In this document: one piece after another, positions 32,980 to 43,744 of the stretch
Layout: each line of letters starts with the position of its first letter
Numbering within the stretch: the stretch's first letter is position 1
NCBI RefSeq assembly: GCF_010894435.1
Contig: NZ_JAAIXZ010000008.1
Location: 310,001 to 374,000 of the forward strand
From: Pyxidicoccus trucidator
GTDB taxonomy: Bacteria > Myxococcota > Myxococcia > Myxococcales > Myxococcaceae
DNA length: 64,000 nt
Reading direction: 5' to 3'
Made by a program: the position numbers and the translations under genes
The notes under the pieces: model-generated
Databases searched by the model: none
What the model saw: only the letters and a program-made list of their open reading frames with translations
Told to the model about the DNA's origin: nothing

Positions 32980-33008
32980 GATACACAGGTGAGTTACCTG
33001 TTTGTATC
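32980..33008 (-). promoter_or_regulatory. Palindromic operator candidate upstream of the lipoprotein gene
   Basis: GATAC and ACAGGT on the left (32980-32990) are mirrored by ACCTGT and GTATC on the right (32996-33008), with two extra T between the right half-sites. The element is 23 to 51 bp before the start codon, where a repressor site or a leader hairpin would act. Confidence 0.45.
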
Positions 33009-33066
33009 GACATACCACTTTCACCTGACTGTGCCCGAAGCAGGACGGGCGGTGCGGGAGGCGCGC

Positions 33067-33897
33067 TCAGGCCGTGGCCACGCGCTTGAGGCGCAGCACC
33101 TTGACGATGGAGACGAGCGCGCCCACCAGCAGCAGCACGGCCCAGATGAGCCCGAGGATGGCGACGATGATGGCGCCCACCGCGTCGGTGATGCTCACCA
33201 GGATGCCGGGCACCATCCCGTGGAGGAAGGACACCACGGCATTGGCGAGCAGGGACGTGAGGTAGAGCAGCACCAGCCCCTTGTTCTGCAGGAAGCGCTG
33301 GTGCGCGAGCACGAGGCACACGCCCGCCGCCAGCTTGAAGGTCATCAGCAGCCCCAGCGTGCCGGCCGCGCCGCCCCGGTTGAAGAAGCCCCACACCGCC
33401 AGGTAGGCGATGGTGCCGAAGGGCGCGGCGCAGACCAGGCTCACCATGGTGATGAGCAGGCCGATGGCCGCGAAGAGCAGGCCGATGCCGGTGAGCAGCG
33501 CCACCACCGAGCCAATCAGCGTGGCCAGCCCCTGCACGCGCCCGTGGACGCGCTCGGGGATGAGGAGGCTGGCGCCCATCAGCGCCAGCGTGAGCAGCAG
33601 CAGCCCGTCCACCAGCGCGAGGTAGGGAATGCCCATGCCCGGCGTGGGTGGGTTCTCCTGCTGCGTGCGGAGCACGTCTCCCATCTCCACGCCCTCGCCC
33701 TCGCATACGGACTTGTGCAGGGGCAGGCAGTCCTCGGGAAGTCCCGGGGGCGGTGCCTGGCAGGGCTTCGTGCCCTTGAGCGCCGAGCAGTCCGGCGGCT
33801 TCTGGGGAAGGAGCACGGGCGAGCCCACCTCCACGAGCACGGCGAGCACCAGCAGCACCAGCGCCGCGATGAAGAACGGTTTCCGCAAGCGGTCCAT
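33067..33897 (-). CDS. Polytopic membrane protein, hypothetical
   Basis: A 276-residue protein with about six membrane spans: an N-terminal one (FFIAALVLLVLAVLVEVG), a periplasmic loop of about 60 residues with three or four Cys, then spans at about 95-115, 125-155, 160-180, 205-225 and 235-265. The tail is basic (KVLRLKRVATA), consistent with a cytoplasmic end. No transporter or enzyme motif is recognised. Confidence 0.72.
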   Translation of the reverse strand: MDRLRKPFFIAALVLLVLAVLVEVGSPVLLPQKPPDCSALKGTKPCQAPPPGLPEDCLPLHKSVCEGEGVEMGDVLRTQQENPPTPGMGIPYLALVDGLLLLTLALMGASLLIPERVHGRVQGLATLIGSVVALLTGIGLLFAAIGLLITMVSLVCAAPFGTIAYLAVWGFFNRGGAAGTLGLLMTFKLAAGVCLVLAHQRFLQNKGLVLLYLTSLLANAVVSFLHGMVPGILVSITDAVGAIIVAILGLIWAVLLLVGALVSIVKVLRLKRVATA

Positions 33898-34050
33898 GCC
33901 CCATCCCCCGGATGGCGCGCGTCGGAGCGGCGCGCGCGGGGAGGATAGGCACGGCGTCGGAGGCCTCCGGGCCGCGGCCCGCGTGAGTGTCCGGGGGCAC
34001 ACGGGGCCTGCTCCCGGAGGGCAGGGCACTGCCGGTATGCTGCGGCGGCA

Positions 34051-35391
34051 ATGTCCGAACCCGCACGCGCCCGAAGTTCCAGCCCGCCGGCGTCCCTGCT
34101 GACGCCCGAGGACCTGCGTCGCAAGCTGGAGGGGCGGCTGGAGCTCCTCGAGGCGATGCTCCCGCGCTACCGCTGGTTGGAGGAGGCGCTGGAGGACCGC
34201 GAGTGGCAGGGCCAGTTGCGGGCGCGGCCCGAGCATGTGGCCGAGGTACTGGAGCGCGACGCCGCCTGTGTGGAGGCGCTGGAGCGAGCGGCCCGGCGTG
34301 CGGAGCTGGAGGGCTGGCCGGAGGACTCGCCGGTGCTGGAGACCGTGCACGAGGCCCGCGTGCGCCGGGAGCGGGTGGAAGCCCGGGTGCGCGAGGCGTT
34401 GGCCTCGCTGGCCCCGGTGTCCGGCACGTCCTCGCTGGAGGCCGACCTGCGCCGGCTGGCGGAGCTGGTGAGAGACCCGGTCTCCTTCGTGCGGCAGCCG
34501 GGAGAGTCCTTCTCTCTCCTGATGGGCCAGACGGAGACCCTGACGCGGTACTCCATCGGCTTCCTCTATCCGCTGGGGCTGATGGCGCTGCTCTGTGTCG
34601 CGCTCGCGGCCCTCGTGCTGGAGCAGCCCCTGGTCGGCCTGGCGGCGGTGGTGACGGGGGCGGGGCTGCTGGGCATGGTGGGGAGGTTCTCCCGGTGGAT
34701 GCGCCCGGGGTCCGTCTGGTTCACCCCCGAGCGGCTGGTCTGGGTACCGCCCTCGGGAGAGCCCGTCGCCGTGAGCCTGGGCTCCATTCCGGAGGGCGGC
34801 ATCCGCCTGGAGGGCAGCGGGCTGCGGGTGGAGGGAGACCGGCTCGTGCGGCTCCCCCGGCTCGGGCGGAAGCACGCGAAGCGGCTGCGCCTGTGGCTGG
34901 AGCTGTACCGCCACCCCGATACGCGGGCGAGGACGGCGCTCGTGGAGCACGCGACGGAGGCGGTGTGCTTCCCGGCCATGCTCCGCCGTGACAAGAAGTG
35001 GCAGCAGGGCCATGCCGTGCTGATGCGGCGCATGCTCTTCTTCCTCCCCGGGACGGACGCCGGCCCCGCCCTGCTCCGGGCCGCGACAGGACGGGTGCTG
35101 GACTCTCCCGTCGAGCTGGCCTGGGTGCTGGACGCCCTGCGCTGGCAGCCCGAGTCCGACCTCGACGCGTACCTCCTCCGGGCCGTGAAGGCGACGCGGG
35201 GCGCCGCATGGCCGGCGGACCTCGCGCGCCGCTCCAGGGACCTCTCGACGCCGTACGACGTCCACATCACCTACCAGGACGAGGTGGTCGTGGGCCGCGT
35301 GCAGGGCTCGCAGCTGCCAGACACCGAGCGAATCCTCGCCACCTGGGACGGCGTCCCCGTGCCCTTCCCCCGTCCGGGGGGCCACGCCTAG
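34051..35391 (+). CDS. Membrane protein with PH-like segment, tandem paralogue 1
   Basis: A 446-residue protein. The N-terminal half is charged and helical (LEGRLELLEAMLPRYRWLEEALEDREW). Two membrane spans lie near residues 170-215, then comes a segment like bacterial PH/GRAM domains (VWFTPERLVWVPPSGEPVAVSLGSIPEGGIRLEG). The C-terminal half is soluble. The next gene is a clear paralogue in the same orientation (QLRARPEHVAEVL vs QLRARPELVPEWL; LASLAPVSG in both). The function is unknown; both halves should face the cytoplasm. Confidence 0.72.
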   Translation: MSEPARARSSSPPASLLTPEDLRRKLEGRLELLEAMLPRYRWLEEALEDREWQGQLRARPEHVAEVLERDAACVEALERAARRAELEGWPEDSPVLETVHEARVRRERVEARVREALASLAPVSGTSSLEADLRRLAELVRDPVSFVRQPGESFSLLMGQTETLTRYSIGFLYPLGLMALLCVALAALVLEQPLVGLAAVVTGAGLLGMVGRFSRWMRPGSVWFTPERLVWVPPSGEPVAVSLGSIPEGGIRLEGSGLRVEGDRLVRLPRLGRKHAKRLRLWLELYRHPDTRARTALVEHATEAVCFPAMLRRDKKWQQGHAVLMRRMLFFLPGTDAGPALLRAATGRVLDSPVELAWVLDALRWQPESDLDAYLLRAVKATRGAAWPADLARRSRDLSTPYDVHITYQDEVVVGRVQGSQLPDTERILATWDGVPVPFPRPGGHA

Positions 35392-35405
35392 GCTCGCCGG
35401 CTCCC

Positions 35406-36701
35406 ATGTCCGAACGCACCCGCACCGGCGGCGCCTCCCGCGAGGGACTCTCCGAAGAGGACGTCCACCGCAGGCTGGAGGGACGGGCGGAGATCCTCAA
35501 GGCCGCGCGTGCGCGCTACTCCACGCTGGCGTCGGTGCTGGGCGCGCGGAGCTGGAAGCGCCAGCTGCGGGCCCGGCCGGAGCTGGTGCCGGAGTGGCTG
35601 CGTCACGCGCCCGACGTCACCGAGGCGCTGGAGCGCACGCTGCGCCGCGCGGAGCTGGAGGCCTGGCCCGAGGACACGCCGGTGCTGGTGAGCGCCCGCG
35701 AGCTGGCGGAGCGGGGGAGCCGGTTGTCCGCGCTGGCCCGGCGCCGGCTGGCCTCGCTCGCGCCCGTGTCCGGAGCTCCCTCGCTCGAAGCGGACCTGCC
35801 CCGGCTGGACGCGCTGGTGCGGCACCCGGCCCCGCTCGCGCTGGCGCCAGGGGAGGTGCTCGTCTTCGACGGTCAGCAGAAGTGGCAGGCCTCGCCCAAC
35901 ATCTCGCCCCTGGTGCTGCTCCTGCTGCTCACCAGCGTGTGGCTCCTGGTTTTCGCCATGCTGGCCGACGCACTCTTCGACGCCGGCGGCGCGGCCCTGC
36001 TGCTGATGCTGCTCACCGTCGTGCCGTGGCTGGTGGTGGCGATGCGCTCCGGGCGAGCGATGCTGACCAGCGAGCGATTGGTGTGGAAGCCGATGCTCGG
36101 AGAGCCGGTGGCGGTGCCCCTGGCCTCCATTCCCACGGGCGGTATCCACCTGGACCCGAGGCTGCTCAACGTGCGTGTGGACGGAGCGCGCCGGGCCGAG
36201 GTGCGACACCTGCAGGACGCTCCGCAGCTGGCCGTGCTCCTGGAGCTGCACCGTCAGGCGCCCCTGCGCGGAGCTGCGCGGGCCGGGGTGCGTCTGGGGG
36301 ACGTGGCCATCTACCCTGCCGTGCTGCGCGAGGGGACGGAGCGGCGGCCGGGCCAGGCCGTGCTCCGCCCGGACGGCGTGGCCTTCCTCCCCGAGGGCTG
36401 TGGCGCGGCGGCGCTCCAGGCACTCACGGGGACGGCCACGGCGCTTCCGGTGGAGGTGGAGTGGGTGCTGGAGCAGCTCCGGTGGCTGCCGGACACGGAG
36501 TTCGACGCGTGCGTGGCGCGCATGGTGGAAGCCACGGGCGGCCAGCGCTGGTCGGCCTGGGACGCGAGCTACCGCGAGGGCGCACCCGTCTGGCAGGAGG
36601 TCCGCATCACCCGGGGCGACGCGGTCCTGACAGGCGGGGTGGACTGGTCCCGGCAGGCCGCCACCGAGCGCCTCCTCCGCTCCTGGCCCCGAGGCGCGTG
36701 A
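35406..36701 (+). CDS. Membrane protein with PH-like segment, tandem paralogue 2
   Basis: A 431-residue paralogue of the gene 14 bp upstream, with the same order: charged helical N-terminus (LEGRAEILKAARARYSTLASVL), two membrane spans (VLLLLLLTSVWLLVFAML; LLLMLLTVVPWLVVAM), the PH-like strand set (MLTSERLVWKPMLGEPVAVPL) and a soluble C-terminus with WVLEQLRWLPDTEFDA, matching WVLDALRWQPESDLDA in copy 1. The ATG at 35406 avoids overlap with the first gene. The pair probably forms a hetero-oligomer. Confidence 0.72.
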   Translation: MSERTRTGGASREGLSEEDVHRRLEGRAEILKAARARYSTLASVLGARSWKRQLRARPELVPEWLRHAPDVTEALERTLRRAELEAWPEDTPVLVSARELAERGSRLSALARRRLASLAPVSGAPSLEADLPRLDALVRHPAPLALAPGEVLVFDGQQKWQASPNISPLVLLLLLTSVWLLVFAMLADALFDAGGAALLLMLLTVVPWLVVAMRSGRAMLTSERLVWKPMLGEPVAVPLASIPTGGIHLDPRLLNVRVDGARRAEVRHLQDAPQLAVLLELHRQAPLRGAARAGVRLGDVAIYPAVLREGTERRPGQAVLRPDGVAFLPEGCGAAALQALTGTATALPVEVEWVLEQLRWLPDTEFDACVARMVEATGGQRWSAWDASYREGAPVWQEVRITRGDAVLTGGVDWSRQAATERLLRSWPRGA

Positions 36702-36705
36702 GCCC

Positions 36706-36725
36706 GAGCGCGGCTGCTCGCGCTC
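36706..36725. terminator. Bidirectional hairpin between convergent genes
   Basis: GAGCGCG (36706-36712) pairs with CGCGCTC (36719-36725) over a 6-base loop; an alternative longer-range stem CGTGAG/CTCACG encloses it. It lies directly between the two converging stop codons. Confidence 0.45.
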
Positions 36726-38520
36726 ACGGCGAGAGGATGAGCTCCACCAGCAAGTCGTCCTCTTCGTCCTCCTGGACGGCCGCATCGGCGTCGTTCACGT
36801 CGTACCCCTTGAACGAGAGGCCCGTGGGCACGTCCTGGCCCAGGCACGACACCGCTCTCGGCGCGGTGCCCACGCCATCTCCGTCCGCGTCGGGGTAGAG
36901 CACGGCCCAACGGAAGAGGGTTGCCTGGGTGTCGTCGCAGTCATTGCCCGCCGCCTGGGTGAAGTAGGGCGCCAGGAGGGTGGAGCCCGTGCACACCGTG
37001 CCCCGCTCGGGAGTGGTGTGGCCGTCCGTGTCGCGGTCCACGTGGAAGTAGGAGCGCGTCGTCCAGCGCGTGCCGTCCTCCGGCTCGCAGTCCGTCCCGG
37101 TGGCCGACCAGGGCGCGCGCACCGTGCCGTCCGTGCACAGCGTCGTCGCTTCACCCGAGCCCACGCCGTCCGCATCCATGTCCGCCCAGGCCTGGAGGCG
37201 CGTGTGCTCGGTGGGGACCGCGTCGTTGCAGTCGTCGCCGTTGGCGGAGGTCTTGTAGTCGGACGGAAGCGCCGCGCCGGAGCACAGCGTTCCCGCTTGG
37301 GACACCGTGAAGCCGTCTCCGTCCACGTCCCGGTGCGAGAAGGCCAGCGTCTGCCAGGCCGTGGCGTCCGTGGCCGCGCAGTCGGTGTCCACGTGGGAGT
37401 AGCCCTGGGGACGCTGGTGCCCGGCACACAGCGTCTCCTGGGCTCCGGAGCCCACGCCGTCGCCGTCGGTGTCCGGGTACACGCTCCAGCTCACCGCGAC
37501 GTCGCGGTTCCCGTCGTCGCAGTCCTGGCCGCTCGGCCAGGCGTGATAGCCCTGGGGCAGCGCGCCCGCGGTGCACAGCACGCCGCGCTCCGGAACGGTG
37601 GCGCCGTCCCCGTCCCTGTCCCGGTGCTCATACGAGCGCCACTGCCAGCTCGTGCGGTCCTCGGGGGCGCAGTCCTCTCCCTCCCACGCGTAGCCCGGGT
37701 CGGGCATGGCACCCGAGCACCGTGAGGTCACCGCCCCGACGCCGAAGCCGTCCCCATCCGTGTCCACGTAGACGCTCCGCATCACCCAGCGCATGCGGTC
37801 CGCATCGTCACAGTCCAGGCCACTTTCCAGGGTGTGGTATCCGAGCGGCAGCCGGACGACGCACAGCGTGCCCTGCTCGCGCACGGTGGCGCCGTCCAGG
37901 TCCGCGTCCCGGTGCGAGTAGGGGAGCGGCTCCGCGCGCTGGAAGTCGTCGGGTGCGCAGTCGCCCTCCCGCGCGGCGTAGCCCGGAGGCGGGCGCGCGC
38001 CCAGGCAGTAGGACACGCTCTGGCCACTGCCCACGCCGTCCCCGTCCGAGTCGAGCCAGCCCGTCGTGGACTGCTGGTAGCGGGCGTCCGTGTCATCGCA
38101 GTCCGGAGCGCCGGGCTGCTCCTGGTAGCCGTCCACGGAGTTGCCCACGCAGCCCGTCACCGGGCCCTGGGCCGTCGCGCCGTCACCGTCCAGGTCGGGA
38201 TGGAGGCCCTCCACCCGCCGCCACCGCGTGGAGTCGACGTCGTCGCAGTCGCCCGCCTTCAGCGCCCAGCCCTGGGGCAACGCCCCGCCGATGCACAGCG
38301 GTGTCACGGGCCCCGTGCCCACGCCGTCGCCATCGTCGTCACGGAAGCCGTCCAGGTTCCGCCAGCGCTCCGCGGAGTGGGCGGCGCAGTCGACGGAGTC
38401 CGCCGTGCCGTCACCGTCCGAGTCCCCGCCGTCACGCGTGCCGTCACCGTCCGTGCACCCGGCCTGGAGTCCCACCACGGCCAGCACCAGGGCCAGCCAT
38501 GTGCTTCGCATCGTGCCCAT
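36724..38520 (-). CDS. MopE-like lipoprotein with about a dozen calcium-type repeats
   Basis: A 598-residue acidic lipoprotein (signal LALVLAVVGLQAGC). The whole mature protein is made of about twelve 45-50-residue units, each with a DxDGDG loop (DTDGDGVGSG, DRDGDGATVPERG), a Cys after 10-12 residues and a DCDD/DCAPED segment with a second Cys, the pattern of the putative metal-binding (MopE/thrombospondin-3-like) motif. Two types of unit alternate: VGSG-type loops and ATV.ERG-type loops. Calcium binding with one disulphide per unit would give a stiff rod on the cell surface. A second ATG nine bases on is also possible as start. Confidence 0.83.
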   Translation of the reverse strand: MGTMRSTWLALVLAVVGLQAGCTDGDGTRDGGDSDGDGTADSVDCAAHSAERWRNLDGFRDDDGDGVGTGPVTPLCIGGALPQGWALKAGDCDDVDSTRWRRVEGLHPDLDGDGATAQGPVTGCVGNSVDGYQEQPGAPDCDDTDARYQQSTTGWLDSDGDGVGSGQSVSYCLGARPPPGYAAREGDCAPDDFQRAEPLPYSHRDADLDGATVREQGTLCVVRLPLGYHTLESGLDCDDADRMRWVMRSVYVDTDGDGFGVGAVTSRCSGAMPDPGYAWEGEDCAPEDRTSWQWRSYEHRDRDGDGATVPERGVLCTAGALPQGYHAWPSGQDCDDGNRDVAVSWSVYPDTDGDGVGSGAQETLCAGHQRPQGYSHVDTDCAATDATAWQTLAFSHRDVDGDGFTVSQAGTLCSGAALPSDYKTSANGDDCNDAVPTEHTRLQAWADMDADGVGSGEATTLCTDGTVRAPWSATGTDCEPEDGTRWTTRSYFHVDRDTDGHTTPERGTVCTGSTLLAPYFTQAAGNDCDDTQATLFRWAVLYPDADGDGVGTAPRAVSCLGQDVPTGLSFKGYDVNDADAAVQEDEEDDLLVELILSP

Positions 38521-38557
38521 GAGAGGAATCCGTTCCCCGCCGTGTGCCCGGAGGGGC

Positions 38558-38923
38558 CTAGCGACGCGTCAGCCGGCAGGTGGGAGCGAAGGTGCTGCCG
38601 TTCTGTACCATCGTGAGGAGGTAGAGCCCCGGCTTGTTCATGGCGAGCAGGGCCAGCCGGTCACAGCGCGCCACGTGCTGGCCGACGTCGAAGGCGGTCG
38701 TGCTGAGGTTGTAGGAGAAGAACAGGGTCCGGGGGGCGCTCTCGCCCTGGAGGATGCCGGTGACTTCAATTCGGCTGTGGGTCGCGACGAGGTAGCTGTC
38801 CACCGTCTCGAAGACGTAGGGCGTGCCCACCTGCGGAGTCTCCGCAGCCGCCAGGGCGGAGGGGGCCAGCCCCAGGGCCGCGGACAGCAGCGCGGCGAGA
38901 CGGAGGGAGCGGTTCTTCAACAT
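38558..38923 (-). CDS. Small exported protein, hypothetical
   Basis: A 121-residue protein starting at the ATG at 38923 with a signal peptide (LRLAALLSAALGLAPSALAA). The mature part is beta-rich (YVFETVDSYLVATHSRIEVTG) and has two Cys (VARCDRLAL, FAPTCRLTR), one at each end of the C-terminal half, that could pair. It lies 37 bp upstream of the MopE-like gene on the same strand, so they may be co-expressed. No family is recognised. Confidence 0.65.
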   Translation of the reverse strand: MLKNRSLRLAALLSAALGLAPSALAAAETPQVGTPYVFETVDSYLVATHSRIEVTGILQGESAPRTLFFSYNLSTTAFDVGQHVARCDRLALLAMNKPGLYLLTMVQNGSTFAPTCRLTRR

Positions 38924-39104
38924 CGCGGAATTCCTCGTGAGGGCGGCGGGGGACGCGGGTGCTTGGAGGGCGCTGCCCTGAATACGCAGCGAGCGGATTT
39001 TCCTGACCATTTTCCAGGCCCTTCCGGCGTCCTTCCGACGGAGCCGGCGGCCCCGGCCGCGCTTCGCCTTGTCACGGGCCGGCCCCTGCAATACGCCTGG
39101 AGGC

Positions 39105-40523
<1,419 letters not shown>

Positions 40524-40541
40524 GGCGCGCGCGCCCGGGCG

Positions 40542-41792
40542 TCAGGACACGATGCGCGTCTTGATGTCCGTCGTCAGCCCGGCGATGGCGTCGCAGACGG
40601 GGCGGGACACGTCCTGGTCCAGGTCCATGACCAGGTAGCCGATGTTGTTGTCCGTGCTGAGCACCTGGGCGTGGATGTTGGCGTTGAGGTCCGAGACGAT
40701 GCGGTTGATGTCGCGGAGCACGCCGGGGATGTTGCGGTGCACGTTGAGGATGCGGTGCGTGCCGGGGATGAGCGGCACTTCCACCTGCGGGAAGTTGACC
40801 GCGCCGGTGGTGGCGCCCGTCTTGAAGTACTTCAAGAGGCTGGTGGCCACCTCCTTGCCGATGGACGCCTGCGCCTCTTCGGTGGAGCCGCCGATGTGCG
40901 GCGTGAGCACCACGTTGGGCAGCCCCTGCAGCTCGGTGACGAAGCCGTCCGAGTTGCTCTCCGGCTCCTCCGGGTAGACGTCCACCGCGGCGCCGCCCAG
41001 GTGCTTGGAGGAGAGCGCCCGCGCCAGCGCGGGGATGTCCACCACCGTGCCGCGGCTGGCGTTGATGAGGCACGCGCCCTTCTTCATCCGTGCCAGCTGG
41101 TCCGCGCCAATCATCATGTGCGTGGACGCCACGGCGGGTACGTGCAGGGTGACGAAGTCCGACTGCGCCAGCAGCTCGTCCAGCGTGGGCACCGACTGCG
41201 AGTTGCCCAGCGGCAGCTTGGTCATCACGTCGTAGTACAGCACCCGCATGCCCAGCGACTCGGACAGCACGCCCAGCTGCGAGCCGATGTGGCCGTAGCC
41301 GATGATGCCCAGCGTCTTGCCGCGCACCTCGCGGCTGCCGGTGGCCACCTTGCGCCACTGGCCCGCGTGCACCTCGCGGCTGCGGTCGAAGAGCTGGCGC
41401 GTCAGGACGATGACCTCCGCCAGCACCATCTCCGCCACGCTGCGCGTGTTGCTGAACGGCGCGTTGAACACGGGGATGCCGTGGGTGTTGGCGGCCACCA
41501 GCTCCACCTGGTTGGTGCCGATGCAGAAGGCGCCAATGGCCAGCAGCTCCTCGGCGTGCACCAGCGCGGCGGCGGGCACCGTCGTCTTGCTGCGGATGCC
41601 CAGCAGGTGCACGCCCTTCAGCTTCTGCGCCAGCTCGTCCGGCTTGAGGGCGGAGGACGCCCGCTCCACCTGGAAGCCCTCGGCGGCCAGCATCTCCTCC
41701 GCCGACGGGTGGATGTTCTCCAACAGCAGGGCGCGGAACGGGCCCTCGTTGGTGATGGGACGCGTGGGCGAAGGGAAGCGGGCAGTGCTCAT
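40542..41792 (-). CDS. serA: D-3-phosphoglycerate dehydrogenase with ACT domain
   Basis: A 416-residue protein closely matching E. coli-type SerA (410 residues). NAD-binding motif GIIGYGHIGS, substrate-binding Arg region NASRGTVVD, catalytic His in TPHIGGSTEEAQ. The last 80 residues form the ACT domain (ILNVHRNIPGVLRDINRIVSD) through which serine inhibits the enzyme. It catalyses the first step of serine synthesis, 3-phosphoglycerate to phosphohydroxypyruvate, and this class can also reduce 2-oxoglutarate to D-2-hydroxyglutarate. Confidence 0.93.
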   Translation of the reverse strand: MSTARFPSPTRPITNEGPFRALLLENIHPSAEEMLAAEGFQVERASSALKPDELAQKLKGVHLLGIRSKTTVPAAALVHAEELLAIGAFCIGTNQVELVAANTHGIPVFNAPFSNTRSVAEMVLAEVIVLTRQLFDRSREVHAGQWRKVATGSREVRGKTLGIIGYGHIGSQLGVLSESLGMRVLYYDVMTKLPLGNSQSVPTLDELLAQSDFVTLHVPAVASTHMMIGADQLARMKKGACLINASRGTVVDIPALARALSSKHLGGAAVDVYPEEPESNSDGFVTELQGLPNVVLTPHIGGSTEEAQASIGKEVATSLLKYFKTGATTGAVNFPQVEVPLIPGTHRILNVHRNIPGVLRDINRIVSDLNANIHAQVLSTDNNIGYLVMDLDQDVSRPVCDAIAGLTTDIKTRIVS

Positions 41793-41803
41793 GTCGCTGT
41801 GCG

Positions 41804-43462
41804 TTAGACCTCGGCTCCAGGGCTGTCAAGGGCGGGGTGGGGGGGCCGGCGTTCAGGCGTCAGCGGGAGGGTAAAGGTGAACGTGCTGCCGGCCCCCACG
41901 ACGCTCTCCACCCAGAGCCGGCCGCCATGGGCCTCCACCAGCCCCCTGGCGATGTAGAGGCCCAGGCCGCTGCCCCGGGTCGCCGTACTCCGCGACTGCC
42001 AGTGGCGCTGGAAGAGGCAGTGCTGCTCGTCCTCGGGGATGCCGGGGCCGGTGTCCCGCACGGCCACGCGCACCTCGGAGGCGTCCGCCACGGCCTCCAC
42101 CGTCACCGTGCCCCCCGCCGGGGTGAACTTCACCGCGTTGCCCAGCAGGTTGGCCAGCACCTGGAGGACGCGCTCCCTGTCACACCGGGCCATCAACCCT
42201 GGGGACAGGTACAGCTCCAGCCGGAGGTCGCCGCGCGATGCCTGGGGCTCGATGAGGGCCAGCGCCTCGCCGATGAGCTCGCCCACCGGCTCCAGCCGGG
42301 GCTCCACGGCCAGCGGCTGGCCCGCGTCCAGGCGGGCCGCGTCCAGCAGCCGGGAGATGAGGCCGAGCATGTGCACCGCCGCCCGGTCCATGGCGGCCAC
42401 GCGGCTCACCAGGGACTCCCCGCCGGGCAGTCGCGCCAGCTTCTGGTGCAGCACGGCGGCGCTCAGCCGCACCGTGGCCAGCGGGTTCTTCAAGTCATGG
42501 GAGACGATGGCCAGCACGTCCTCGCGCTCACGCGCCGCTCGCTTCGCTTCCCGGGCCAGCCGCGCATTCTCCATGGCCAGCCTCCGCTGCAGCTCGGCCT
42601 CCTCTCCTGCCTGCCGCCGGGCGCGCACCTGCTCCTGGTGCAGCCGGTTGCTCACCGCCGCGGCCCGCCAGACCACCGCCGTCAGCGACACCATCATCGC
42701 CATGGCGAAGAGGGGCCACGCCAGACGCGCATCCACCAGCCCCCGCCGCGCACCCAGGTCCACCAGCACACCCACGCCCACCGGGAGCAGGCCCGCGAAG
42801 AGCAGCCGGCGCGCCATGACTCCGCCCGCGGCGGCCGACGTCACCGTCGCCACGGGTCCCTGGTCCGGCCTCAGGAAGAGGATGCCCAGCGCCAGCAGGA
42901 GCTGCGCCGCCGCATTGTGGGGCGCGGCGCCGATGTCGCCCCCCAGGCGGTAGATGCGGTGCTCCGCGAAGGCATAGCCCAGGAGCACCGTCAGGGGGAT
43001 GAGCAGGGCGGCCAGCGCGAGCAGCTGGGAGCGCGCCGTGCCCCGACCCCCGCGGTCCACGGCGAGCAGCGCCAGTCCCATCAACGTCATGCTCGAGGCC
43101 GTTTGGGGTGACATGCGGCGCCCCGGCAGCACGCCGGTCAGCTCCAGGTCCGGATGCCAGAGGTACGACAGGAGCGTGACGGCACCGGTCGCCGTCACCA
43201 GGACGGCGGCCAGTCCCGCCAGCACCTGGCGGGTGGGGCTGCCCCTCCGCAGCCAGCCGATGGCGATGATGATGAGCAGCAGGCACGTGGCGGAGGCGGG
43301 CACCATCGGCGGCACCTCCGTGAAGGCCGCCGTCACCACGTCCCTGCCCCGCAGGGCCCAGCCCGCCAGCACGACGACGCACAGGGGCAGCACCGCCGCC
43401 ACAGCGACTCGTGGCAGCCTCCCCGCCCTGCGCCAGAGCCGTTGCTGTCGCGCTTCGTCCAC
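41804..43462 (-). CDS. Membrane sensor histidine kinase
   Basis: About 552 residues from the GTG at 43462, which has AGGGGG 7-8 bases upstream; a GTG at 43501 is possible. Seven or eight membrane spans fill residues 15-270, without a large periplasmic loop, like MASE-type sensors. A short coiled coil leads to the HisKA domain, H-box IVSHDLKNPLATVRL, and the ATPase domain with NLLGNAVKFTP (N box), DTGPGIP (G1) and GSGLGLYIARG (G2). No receiver domain or response regulator gene is adjacent, so it is an orphan. It should sense a membrane or intramembrane signal. Confidence 0.87.
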   Translation of the reverse strand: MDEARQQRLWRRAGRLPRVAVAAVLPLCVVVLAGWALRGRDVVTAAFTEVPPMVPASATCLLLIIIAIGWLRRGSPTRQVLAGLAAVLVTATGAVTLLSYLWHPDLELTGVLPGRRMSPQTASSMTLMGLALLAVDRGGRGTARSQLLALAALLIPLTVLLGYAFAEHRIYRLGGDIGAAPHNAAAQLLLALGILFLRPDQGPVATVTSAAAGGVMARRLLFAGLLPVGVGVLVDLGARRGLVDARLAWPLFAMAMMVSLTAVVWRAAAVSNRLHQEQVRARRQAGEEAELQRRLAMENARLAREAKRAAREREDVLAIVSHDLKNPLATVRLSAAVLHQKLARLPGGESLVSRVAAMDRAAVHMLGLISRLLDAARLDAGQPLAVEPRLEPVGELIGEALALIEPQASRGDLRLELYLSPGLMARCDRERVLQVLANLLGNAVKFTPAGGTVTVEAVADASEVRVAVRDTGPGIPEDEQHCLFQRHWQSRSTATRGSGLGLYIARGLVEAHGGRLWVESVVGAGSTFTFTLPLTPERRPPHPALDSPGAEV

Positions 43463-43744
43463 GCCCGGCCCCCTGCTTCGGACCTTGAACCTATGAATCA
43501 CCCCACGGGGCCGCCCGAGCAGGGGGGCGGACGCCGGCCTGGGGCGCTCGCCCCGGCCGCTCGAGGGCCTGCCAGGCGAGCGGGCTCGGGTCACGGTGTC
43601 GCGTGAGCCAGTGTGCGCGGAGGTGCTTCCGCTCCGTCTGGGGGCGTGGCCAAAGAGAGCGCGCGAGGGTCTTCCCAGTCGCAGCACAGCCCTGGGGAGC
43701 GTCAGGCCGAGCGCTCCCCGTTCTCCCGAAGAGTGCCCCCAAAA

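Noticed and set aside
33067..35385. A 772-residue minus-strand frame across the membrane protein and the opposite-strand gene
   Set aside because: Only its last 276 residues, from the ATG at 33897, look like a protein; the rest is the shadow of the plus-strand PH-like gene.
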